Origin: DATFVA01 sp963800255
Lineage (GTDB): Bacteria; Bacteroidota; Ignavibacteria; Ignavibacteriales; Ignavibacteriaceae
Direction: 5' to 3'
Length of the DNA stretch: 64,000 nucleotides
NCBI GenBank assembly: GCA_963800255.1
Contig: CAWDAK010000015.1
Coordinates: 186,001 to 250,000, forward strand
Shown: positions 43,999 to 51,720 of the stretch, in pieces
Layout of the letters: each line of letters begins with the position of its first letter
How positions within the stretch are numbered: position 1 is the stretch's first letter
The notes under the pieces: generated by a model
Databases searched by the model: none
The model's input: the letters and a program-made list of their open reading frames with translations, nothing else
What the model was told of the DNA's origin: nothing
Translations under genes and position numbers: made by a program

Positions 43999-46683
43999 TT
44001 ACTTCATCAAGATCATCTTCTTACTCTGCACAAATGAGCCGGCCTCTATTCTATAAAAATAAACGCCGCTGGCCAGATCAGATGCATTATAATTTACAGA
44101 GTGATAGCCGGATGAAAACTCACTGTTTGCTATCTCATCTACTTTGCTTCCCAGCGCATCAAATAAAGTTAGTTTAACTTTACCTGCCTTTGGAAGTGAA
44201 AAACTAATTGTTGTTGAAGGATTAAAAGGATTCGGGTAGTTCTGCGCAAGTGTATAATTCGCCCGAAGATTTTTACTATCGTTAACAGAGGTTACACCGT
44301 TTGAACTAAATACACCGGCTCCATGAGTACTCACAACTACATAATTATCTGCGTCTCTACCTTCTACCATTGTACAAACAACGTTTCCAATTGTATTAGG
44401 TCCTTCCTGCGCCCAAACAGTTGCGTTGCCGTTCAGGGAGGTTGTTGAGTATAACCCGGTACTTGTTGCAACATAGTAAACAGTTACTCCGTTACCGGAA
44501 ACCGAAGAGGCCCATCGGCAGGAAGGTCCGTTACCTGAGCCGTCAGGATTTTCCTCTAAGTTTCCGCTTATGTCAGTCCAATTGCTGCCTCCATTAGTTG
44601 AATTCCATAAACTCGGAATCCCGTAATTTGAAAGCACAACTATAACATTATCTGCATTAGAAGGATCGACATAGATGCAGCTGACATAAGCACCTGCCGG
44701 TAAGCCTGCACTCACATTAAGCGGGACAGGGTCGCCTGTGTCGGAGCCATCAATTCTTAATACTTCACTATTTCCACCACCCACATACAATCGGTTTGGA
44801 GGTACTTTTGAAACAGCCAATGACGCTATAAAGCTGCCAGTAGTAGCATTAGTCATAGTTGTCCAGTTAAAAGTTGATTGAGAGATATCATTGCTTCTGG
44901 CGACGCTATCACCTTTGGCAAAGTACATAATATCACTGTTGTTAGCATCAAGTATAAAAGGATTAATAAATGCATATTGACCGGTATAAGGTGGATAAAT
45001 GGAATCGAATGCGGTAACAAATCCACTTGAAAATTTCAAACGAAATGCATTGCCGGTTTGAGATTCTAAATAAATTGTGTATTCGTTTGGGTTTGTTTTT
45101 CTGACTGCTGCATAACCACCATCTCCGCCTCCACCCCAGTCGATCCAATCCACAGTAAAGTCATTCGAAAATGTAATATAATTTCCGTTATCTTGAAGTC
45201 CGCCGGCTATCACCTCATCACCAGCCGTATTAGGATCGATTGCTATAGCATAAAACTGGGATGTAATATAGCCCCGGCTTAAATCAATCCAATTAACAGT
45301 AGTTTGAGTAACGTCATCCAGTTTTCCCACCCCGCCATCATTCCCGGAGTAAAATACATCAGAATTTGGAGGATTTAAAAACACCATTGAGTGCTGATCC
45401 GGATGATGATTAGGAAAATCATAACCACCAATATATGCTGTAGAATTAGATGCAACGGGAGTAGAAAAGCCGTCTGTTGACCTGTAAATATTGGTACCTC
45501 CTATAACAACAAAATTAGGATCGTCGGGTTTTACTTTCATAACCATATCGTAAGAACCCTGTACATTTATTCCAGCATTGCCCGGACCGGGAGGGGGGAG
45601 GTTAGCTGTTAAATTTGACCAATTTGTTGTTGATGCATCGTATTTCAACAATTCTGTCTGTGTGGGACCAACTCCTGTAAAAGTCCATAAGTACAATATA
45701 TTCTCATTTGAAGGTGCAATTGCCATCACTATTCTCTGGTAATTAGTTAAACCTCCTGGTGTAATGTCAGTCCATGTAGCGCCATCATCAGCAGACCAGG
45801 AAATACCAGCATCCTGATTAACAAAACCCTCCGGAATTCCCGCATAAATAATTCCGGAGCTGGTAATCCGAACATCCGACATAGTGTTATCTGCCAATGT
45901 ACTTCTTACTGCATTCCATGAAGCTCCGCCATCCTGGCTTCTCATTATTACATTGGAGGCTGCGGCAAATACACTGCCTGTGGCTTTATTAACTGAAATA
46001 TTATTTACAAATTTAAATACTGAAAAATTTTGAACATCACCATTTGCAGTGGATGGAAGTAATGCCCAGGTCTCTCCGTTGTCTACTGATTTAAAGATAC
46101 CATCCCCATAAAAGCCGGCATATCCACCACCAGCAGAATTGCCTAAAGCTTCACCTGTACCTGCATACCAGGTATTTTCCTGCCCCGGACGGGTATCCTG
46201 TGCTAAGCAGGTTACACTGTGAATAACATCTGGAGAAAGTTTATTTACCCACGTGGCTCCATTATCAACTGATTTAAAGATACCACCTGATACTCCGGCC
46301 GCAAGGATTGTTATGTTGGGTGCTGTTTGTGTCCTTACATCTATTCCAAGTGCACGTGTTCTTCCACCTCTGTTAATCGGGCCTCGCTTCGACCAGGTTG
46401 CTGCAGTTTCTTTATTCAGGGAAACAGATTCAACCGTAGGCAGATTTTTTGCGAATTTTAATTCTTTTGCTCTTATATTATCCGGTATAAGCCCGGTAGA
46501 CGGATCAGCAAGCATTCTTCTCTCATATTCAGTTCGAGCGAAAGGATCGTCCTTTGTACCCACTTCCGATTTTGCATATGATGAAACTGTTACAGGCTTT
46601 TTATTTCCGCTGTCTATAAAAAGCACAACTGCTGTGGATATAAAAAACCCAACAATTAACAATGTTAGTCTTTTTCTGTTCAT
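43999..46683 (-). CDS. T9SS-secreted BNR-repeat propeller protein, copy A
   Basis: 894 residues, same architecture as the 40411-43113 gene: N-terminal helix (LTLLIVGFFISTAVVLFI), BNR repeats (KSVDNGATW, RSQDGGASW, SADDGATW) and C-terminal type A sorting domain (NYPNPFNPSTTI ... GSFVQSKKMILMK). Long stretches are identical between the two (for example VTCLAQDTRPGQENTWY and NPDGSGNGPSCRW). Differences cluster in the middle, suggesting diverging ligand surfaces. It is 34 nt downstream of its own lipoprotein gene. Confidence 0.92.
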   Translation of the reverse strand: MNRKRLTLLIVGFFISTAVVLFIDSGNKKPVTVSSYAKSEVGTKDDPFARTEYERRMLADPSTGLIPDNIRAKELKFAKNLPTVESVSLNKETAATWSKRGPINRGGRTRALGIDVRTQTAPNITILAAGVSGGIFKSVDNGATWVNKLSPDVIHSVTCLAQDTRPGQENTWYAGTGEALGNSAGGGYAGFYGDGIFKSVDNGETWALLPSTANGDVQNFSVFKFVNNISVNKATGSVFAAASNVIMRSQDGGASWNAVRSTLADNTMSDVRITSSGIIYAGIPEGFVNQDAGISWSADDGATWTDITPGGLTNYQRIVMAIAPSNENILYLWTFTGVGPTQTELLKYDASTTNWSNLTANLPPPGPGNAGINVQGSYDMVMKVKPDDPNFVVIGGTNIYRSTDGFSTPVASNSTAYIGGYDFPNHHPDQHSMVFLNPPNSDVFYSGNDGGVGKLDDVTQTTVNWIDLSRGYITSQFYAIAIDPNTAGDEVIAGGLQDNGNYITFSNDFTVDWIDWGGGGDGGYAAVRKTNPNEYTIYLESQTGNAFRLKFSSGFVTAFDSIYPPYTGQYAFINPFILDANNSDIMYFAKGDSVARSNDISQSTFNWTTMTNATTGSFIASLAVSKVPPNRLYVGGGNSEVLRIDGSDTGDPVPLNVSAGLPAGAYVSCIYVDPSNADNVIVVLSNYGIPSLWNSTNGGSNWTDISGNLEENPDGSGNGPSCRWASSVSGNGVTVYYVATSTGLYSTTSLNGNATVWAQEGPNTIGNVVCTMVEGRDADNYVVVSTHGAGVFSSNGVTSVNDSKNLRANYTLAQNYPNPFNPSTTISFSLPKAGKVKLTLFDALGSKVDEIANSEFSSGYHSVNYNASDLASGVYFYRIEAGSFVQSKKMILMK

Positions 46684-46717
46684 AAATAATTCCTCTCATA
46701 TATTTTATTGAAATAAC

Positions 46718-47167
46718 TTAATGCAGTTCGTAACCATTAATCTGGAATCTTGGGGCTGTATCATCCACATTGACTATAGTAGAGACAATAGCATTAAATT
46801 CATCTCCTACTTTTAATCCCGGATATACTTCTTTCATGTCAGGGAATAGTTCTTTTGTTGTCTTTGCAAGGGTAAATCGAAATTTTATTCTTATTTCCTT
46901 ACCTATTACAAGCGGCGGAAATGCAGCACCGTAACGAGCAGAGGATACTTTGACTAAAGCGATACAGGGAGCCTTAGAACAGGGGCCTGTTGTATCAGAT
47001 TTACTTGAAATTGGTTCAATTTCTGTAATTGTACCTGCAATTGCAGCTGTACCGGGGGATACGTCGGATTTGCTTAATTCTGTGTTTTCCTTTTGAGAGG
47101 AGCAGTTCTGAAATACTACTAATGATGCCAGAATAAGCATCGTTAAAAAAATTTTTGTATTACTCAT
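46718..47167 (-). CDS. Small lipoprotein, copy A
   Basis: 149 residues, lipobox VFQNC. Paralogue of the 43149-43598 lipoprotein (shares GPCSKAPCIALVKVSSARYGAAF and GLKVGDEF). A GGGAGAGG site precedes the ATG. First gene of the second copy of the lipoprotein-propeller module. Function unknown. Confidence 0.85.
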   Translation of the reverse strand: MSNTKIFLTMLILASLVVFQNCSSQKENTELSKSDVSPGTAAIAGTITEIEPISSKSDTTGPCSKAPCIALVKVSSARYGAAFPPLVIGKEIRIKFRFTLAKTTKELFPDMKEVYPGLKVGDEFNAIVSTIVNVDDTAPRFQINGYELH

Positions 47168-47590
47168 AACCTCTCCCTAAATGTTAAAAATTATGGCGAA
47201 CAGATTATAAACCATACGTTTTTTCATAGTAAAAATTCCTTTTAATGTTAGAAATGAAAAGGCAGGTATTTCACTGCCTGTTATTTGATAATTCTATTGT
47301 TATTACATCAAAATCATCTACCTGGTTTTGACAAATTTTAAATCGAACTTTGTAATGATTTATTTATCGTGATGTGGATAAAGTAGAGGTATTGTGTGGC
47401 ATATTCTTGTACAATATGCGCAATAATTCGGACATCAAGTCCATTTACTGCTTGAGAAAGGATATTTCTTTTTGATCAGGTGAACCGCGAAAAAAAATGA
47501 AATGATTAGTCACTGATCTTGTTCTGCCGCATTAACTTACCGTCATATTATATATATTATTAGCACAAGTAATCTCCCCGAAAGGATTTA
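47168..47590. other. 423-nt intergenic region with an orphan terminator and an eroded gene tail
   Basis: The minus strand carries a terminator stem AGGCAG (47260-47265) / CTGCCT (47274-47279) followed by TTTTC, but no intact gene ends there. Just upstream of it lie the remains of a T9SS gene end (separate entry). The right part must hold the pncB promoter. Confidence 0.6.
47303..47350 (-). pseudogene. Remnant of a T9SS sorting-domain tail
   Basis: The minus-strand frame ending at 47303 reads FDLKFVKTR-stop-MILM-stop, matching the end FVQSKKMILMK of the neighbouring propeller proteins with Lys changed to a stop. The bases upstream no longer code for anything. With the terminator 24 nt further on, this is what is left of another T9SS protein gene. 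Confidence 0.5.
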
Positions 47591-49138
47591 ATGTTAAAAA
47601 AATTTGATCAGAAAATAACAGAAGGAATTTTGTTCACGGATCAGTATGAATTGGTAATGGCTCAGCTGTTTTTTAAGATGGGACTGCATGAAAGAAAGGT
47701 TCAGTTTGATCATTTCTTCAGGAATTACCCTGATTATGGGGTTCATAAGGCGGGTTATTGTATAAATGCCGGACTTGAATGGCTGATAGACTGGATGCAG
47801 AATACCCGCACAACTGATAAAGATATTGAGTTGATGGCCGGACAGAAGGACAGCGATGGTAAGCCCGTTTTTGAAAAAGATTTTCTCGATTGGTTCAGGG
47901 AAAATGGCAACTTCAGTAAAATTACACTCAGGGCAATTCCTGAGGGCAGGGTGATCCATCCAAATGTCCCTATAACAATTGTAGAAGGACCAGCCGCAAT
48001 GGCTCAAATCCTTGAGACAGCGCTTTTGAACCAGCTGAACTATCAAATCCTCATCGCAACAAAAGCCTGCAGAATAAATGAGGCCGGCAGACACCAGATG
48101 CTCCTTGAATTCGGGATGAGACGTGCCCATGATCGGGGAGGAAATGCGGGTGTACGGGCTGCACTTATAGGAGGAGCCGATTTTTCTTCTAATGTCGGGA
48201 TCTCCCACCTGTTAGGTTACCCTCCCAAGGGTACACATGCACATAGCATGGTTCAGATGTTTATGGCTTTGGGTATGACCGAGCAGGAGGCATTTGAAGA
48301 ATTTGCTTCTTTATATCCTGCCGATACGATACTGCTTGTGGATACAGTTAATACCCTTGAGAGCGGCGTACCTAACGCGATAAAAGTGTTTGAGAAGATG
48401 AAGAAGAAAGGACAAAAACCTCTTGGGGTAAGGCTGGATTCGGGTGACCTTGCTTACCTCAGTATTCAAACTGCTAAACTGTTGAACGAAGCCGGCTTTG
48501 AAGATGTGAAGATTGTTCTTTCGAACGAGCTGGATGAAATGAACATCTGGCAGATAATAACACAAATTACTGATGAAGCTCCTAAATACAAGTTGGATCC
48601 TGAAGGGATTATTAAAAGGCTGGTGTATGGCGTGGGGACAAGACTCATAACTTCATACGGCGACCCTTCAATAGGCGGAGTTTATAAACTGGTAGCAGTT
48701 AACAATGATAAAAATGAATGGGTACCGGCTATAAAGATTTCAGAGTCAGTTGAAAAAATACCTAACCCCGGCAATAAGAAAGTATGGAGACTTTATAATT
48801 CAAAAGAAAGAGCAAATGATGATCTGCTTACACTGGAAAATGAAGAACCTGATCCGTTTAAAGATATAGTACTTCACCACGCAGCCAGTCAAAGCAAGAA
48901 AAGAACCCTGGAAAAAGAACATATCTCAAAGATAGAACCTCTGCTTGTAACCGTACTCGACAACGGAAAACTAGTTTACAATTTTCCCTCTATAGATAAA
49001 ATAAGAGAAACGAGAAGGAAGGATATTGAGCATCTTGACCCCGGCGTAAAAAGACTGATTAACCCCCACTATTATCACGTATCCATATCAGAAAAACTTT
49101 ATAAAATGAAAATGGATTTGATCAAGCAGATCTCATAG
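47591..49138 (+). CDS. pncB: Nicotinate phosphoribosyltransferase
   Basis: ATP-coupled synthesis of nicotinate mononucleotide, NAD salvage. 515 residues. FTDQYELVMAQ near residue 16, EFGMRRAHDRGG near 180, the PRPP/phosphate site GTHAHSM near 215 and VRLDSGDLAYLS near 285 are the family signatures. Cytoplasmic. Stand-alone gene; AAGGA lies upstream of the ATG at 47591. Nicotinamide phosphoribosyltransferase (NadV) is related, but the TDxYE start and EFGxRR favour the nicotinate enzyme. Confidence 0.93.
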   Translation: MLKKFDQKITEGILFTDQYELVMAQLFFKMGLHERKVQFDHFFRNYPDYGVHKAGYCINAGLEWLIDWMQNTRTTDKDIELMAGQKDSDGKPVFEKDFLDWFRENGNFSKITLRAIPEGRVIHPNVPITIVEGPAAMAQILETALLNQLNYQILIATKACRINEAGRHQMLLEFGMRRAHDRGGNAGVRAALIGGADFSSNVGISHLLGYPPKGTHAHSMVQMFMALGMTEQEAFEEFASLYPADTILLVDTVNTLESGVPNAIKVFEKMKKKGQKPLGVRLDSGDLAYLSIQTAKLLNEAGFEDVKIVLSNELDEMNIWQIITQITDEAPKYKLDPEGIIKRLVYGVGTRLITSYGDPSIGGVYKLVAVNNDKNEWVPAIKISESVEKIPNPGNKKVWRLYNSKERANDDLLTLENEEPDPFKDIVLHHAASQSKKRTLEKEHISKIEPLLVTVLDNGKLVYNFPSIDKIRETRRKDIEHLDPGVKRLINPHYYHVSISEKLYKMKMDLIKQIS

Positions 49139-49304
49139 TAATTAAATTATGATATATCAATCTCTTTATCTGTTAATAGAAATTTAATTTGCCTTTAAGT
49201 TTTGAATGTTGTAATTACAGATGTGCTTCTTTAGGGTTCTTTACAGCGGGTATTCGGGACTACTTCAAAAACCCATTACCTTTGATTTTATAACCGGGGA
49301 TCTT

Positions 49305-50624
49305 ATGAAACAAATCTTAATAGCTTTAACACTGCTGTATTTTTCACTTGCTTTATTATCCTGCAAAAAGGATAATCCTGTTATCCCTCCCATTGAACCA
49401 CCCGTTCTGAAAGATACCGTCACTGTTTCTGTTGAAGGAGTAACCCACAGAAGTGTGGAACTTAGAGTTCAATCTACAGTGAACAATGATCAATTGACAA
49501 TTGAGATCTACAGAACACTCAGCAGCAAAGACACGCTTCTCAGCTCTTACCCAATAACCAGGACAGATACAACAATAATAGATGATGACAACGGAGAAGG
49601 TCTGCTGCTTGATACGGAATATAAATACTATGCAGTAACAAGAGACAGCACAGGAGAGATAAAAGACACCAGCAATACGGTTTCTGCCAGAACCCTCGCT
49701 CCAACTTCACACGATTACACCTGGCGGGAAACCACTATCGGTGATTTTGGCAGTGTACTCTATGATGTCTGGGGAACTGATGAGAATAATGTATATGCAG
49801 TTGGCATAATAAATATAAATGGGGATAGTTATGGGGTAATTCATTTTGATGGGGCTGAGTGGTACCCAATAGAAGACACAGTTGGGGGAACAGCAATCTT
49901 TGGTTTCAAAGATGATGATATCTGGGTAGCAGGTGGGGGAGTTTATTATTTTAATGGAAATAACTGGCGCCGAATAGACGCAAAAAGTATTAACAATCAA
50001 CTTATTCCTCTTGACACTGTTTTATTTTATAACGCCCCCTACACTTCCCTCTGGGGAACCAGCAGCAATGATATGTATCTGGGGAGTACTTGGGGGAAAA
50101 TAGTTCATTGGGATGGGAATAAGGCTGAAGTAATAGGTGACCTGGGTACCTGGATAACCGACATTAACGGAACTAATGAGGAAAATATCTGGGTAACCGC
50201 GGTTAAATCAAGCGAGCTCAAGGATATTATTCTTCATTTTGATGGTATAGTCTGGAACCAGGTAAATCTCCCCACCAGCTTCTCTTATCTGCGATCAGTA
50301 TTACCCTTTAATAAGCAGGAAGTACTTGTAGGGGGTAACGGGATGTTTTATAGGCAGACTAATAGTGAATGGTCTATTCTGCCTTATATAAACAGGGGAT
50401 CGATACAGAAGATAAGAGGGAATTCATCCACTGATCTTTTAGCAGTCGGGGGTTACGGGACAGTAACGCATTACAATGGGATAGACTTACATTTTTACGA
50501 TGAGCTATTTACTCCGTCCGGTGGAATAAATTACGGAGTATACACAACAGGGAATAAAGTATTTATCGTCGGAATAGACGAAAGTAATACAAAAGCACAA
50601 ATAATAATCGGGGAAAGGAACTAG
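49305..50624 (+). CDS. Lipoprotein with FN3-like domain and beta-propeller
   Basis: About 439 residues from the ATG at 49305; the longer frame from 49221 adds 28 residues that do not fit a signal peptide. Lipobox LALLSC (Cys about 20) follows a standard signal. Residues 40-135 look like a fibronectin type III domain (VTVSVEGVTHRSVELRV ... KYYAVTRDSTGE). The rest has repeats of the type WGTDENNVYAVG, WGTSSNDMYLGS, NGTNEENIWVT, consistent with a propeller. Unknown ligand; outer-membrane location likely. Five nt downstream a truncated signal peptide ORF begins. Confidence 0.88.
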   Translation: MKQILIALTLLYFSLALLSCKKDNPVIPPIEPPVLKDTVTVSVEGVTHRSVELRVQSTVNNDQLTIEIYRTLSSKDTLLSSYPITRTDTTIIDDDNGEGLLLDTEYKYYAVTRDSTGEIKDTSNTVSARTLAPTSHDYTWRETTIGDFGSVLYDVWGTDENNVYAVGIININGDSYGVIHFDGAEWYPIEDTVGGTAIFGFKDDDIWVAGGGVYYFNGNNWRRIDAKSINNQLIPLDTVLFYNAPYTSLWGTSSNDMYLGSTWGKIVHWDGNKAEVIGDLGTWITDINGTNEENIWVTAVKSSELKDIILHFDGIVWNQVNLPTSFSYLRSVLPFNKQEVLVGGNGMFYRQTNSEWSILPYINRGSIQKIRGNSSTDLLAVGGYGTVTHYNGIDLHFYDELFTPSGGINYGVYTTGNKVFIVGIDESNTKAQIIIGERN

Positions 50625-50628
50625 TACA

Positions 50629-50706
50629 ATGAAAAAAATTTCAGTAATTCTAATTCTTTTTACACTTCTACCGCTAAGCAGCTTGTTAGCTATTAATGGT
50701 GAATGA
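50629..50706 (+). pseudogene. Stranded signal peptide, truncated secreted-protein gene
   Basis: An ORF of 25 residues, a complete Sec signal peptide (hydrophobic run VILILFTLLPLSSLLA) with AAAGGA upstream, that stops right after the cleavage site. It begins 5 nt past the preceding lipoprotein, in operon position, and the next convergent gene ends 16 nt later. It looks like the start of a gene whose body was deleted. Confidence 0.5.
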
Positions 50707-50722
50707 TTTTGGAGATGGATTC

Positions 50723-51292
50723 TTACTCAAGTTTTATCCTGACCGTCTGTACACCGTTCTCAACTTTTATATCGAGAATTTTCGGTTCCCGGTTATCTTT
50801 TATAAAACTGATTTGCCCGTCCCTTTCTAGGTAAGCTTCTTTTACATTTGCCAGGGTTTCCTGGTTTATTCCAAGCCTAAGCTGCTCTTTGAGATCATCT
50901 TCAGATACGCGTCCGCGTTTCATCTCCTTTTCATCAGGCTGATGATTTTCAACTATAACTGAAGTCTTCCCCTTAACAAGGTTTGCAAATCCTTTATGAT
51001 TCAGTGAAACTACAGCGAACAGCCAGTGAAGCAGCACCAGGGTGACACCTGCGGAAATTGTTACAAACAGAGGTCCGTGTCCGTTTATGGCACGACTAAA
51101 AACAGAACCAATTACAATTCCTATAACAAAATCAAACGCTGTGTTTTTTCCAAGAAACCTTTTGTTGCCGAACCTTATAATTATCAGTGAAGCTATATAA
51201 ATAAAGGCGGCGCGGGCTGCCATCTGCCAGAAGTTTATATTCTGGGAATCAAGTCCGAATATATTTTTCAGGGTATGATATACTTCGTTCAT
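50723..51292 (-). CDS. DUF421 membrane protein (YetF-like)
   Basis: 189 residues. Two to three helices at the N-terminus, with the family signature IRFGNKRFLGKNTAFDFVIGIVIGSVFSRAI at about 40-70, then a cytoplasmic domain with ENGVQTVRIKLE at its end. DUF421/YetF proteins are widespread inner-membrane proteins of unknown function. Stand-alone gene. Confidence 0.88.
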   Translation of the reverse strand: MNEVYHTLKNIFGLDSQNINFWQMAARAAFIYIASLIIIRFGNKRFLGKNTAFDFVIGIVIGSVFSRAINGHGPLFVTISAGVTLVLLHWLFAVVSLNHKGFANLVKGKTSVIVENHQPDEKEMKRGRVSEDDLKEQLRLGINQETLANVKEAYLERDGQISFIKDNREPKILDIKVENGVQTVRIKLE

Positions 51293-51384
51293 TCTTAACC
51301 TTCTTCCGGTATGTTTTAATTAAATATCTTAATTAAAACTGAATGAACTTTTTATGACGTAAAGAAAGGTGTGACTGAAGGCAT

Positions 51385-51720
51385 CTAATCCCCAACCTCT
51401 TTTCTGAACTTATTTTTTACCAGTTCAATCAGGCTTCCTTCAATGATCATTTCAACCTGCCTCGTGCTCATATTGTGCACTGTTTGAATCTTAAGGTTTT
51501 TTGTTTTATTTGTTACACTAATTTTATTTCCTTCCTTAAGTGACTTAACCAGGTCTTCAACTGAGAGTATATCTCCCTGGTCAACTTTTTTTACGTCATC
51601 AGGATTAAGAAAAGTGAGCGGAAGTATTCCGAAGTTTATGAGGTTCTGCCAGTGTATCCTTGCAAAGGATATTGCTATCACCATCCTTAGGCCAAGGTAC
51701 CTGCGGAGCAAGGGCGGCAT
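51385..51720 (-). CDS. acnA: Aconitate hydratase, C-terminal part (after frameshift)
   Basis: 111 codons in the frame that continues the aconitase: RYLGLRMVIAISFARIHWQNLINFGILPLTF is the usual swivel-domain text following SREHAALAP, which ends the other frame. The apparent ATG at 51720 is inside the conserved region and has no ribosome site, so this is not a gene of its own. Joining needs one base fewer in GCTCCGCAGG near 51709-51713. Confidence 0.75.
   Translation of the reverse strand: MPPLLRRYLGLRMVIAISFARIHWQNLINFGILPLTFLNPDDVKKVDQGDILSVEDLVKSLKEGNKISVTNKTKNLKIQTVHNMSTRQVEMIIEGSLIELVKNKFRKEVGD

Noticed and set aside
40411..46683. Calling the large propeller proteins sialidases or glycosyl hydrolases
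   Set aside because: Only BNR motifs are visible; no catalytic Asp/Tyr/Glu set or Arg triad could be recognised.
38931..47167. Repeats as a CRISPR array or tandem DNA repeat
   Set aside because: The periodicity is that of BNR/Ycf48 protein repeats of about 40 residues with synonymous drift, not of identical short DNA repeats.
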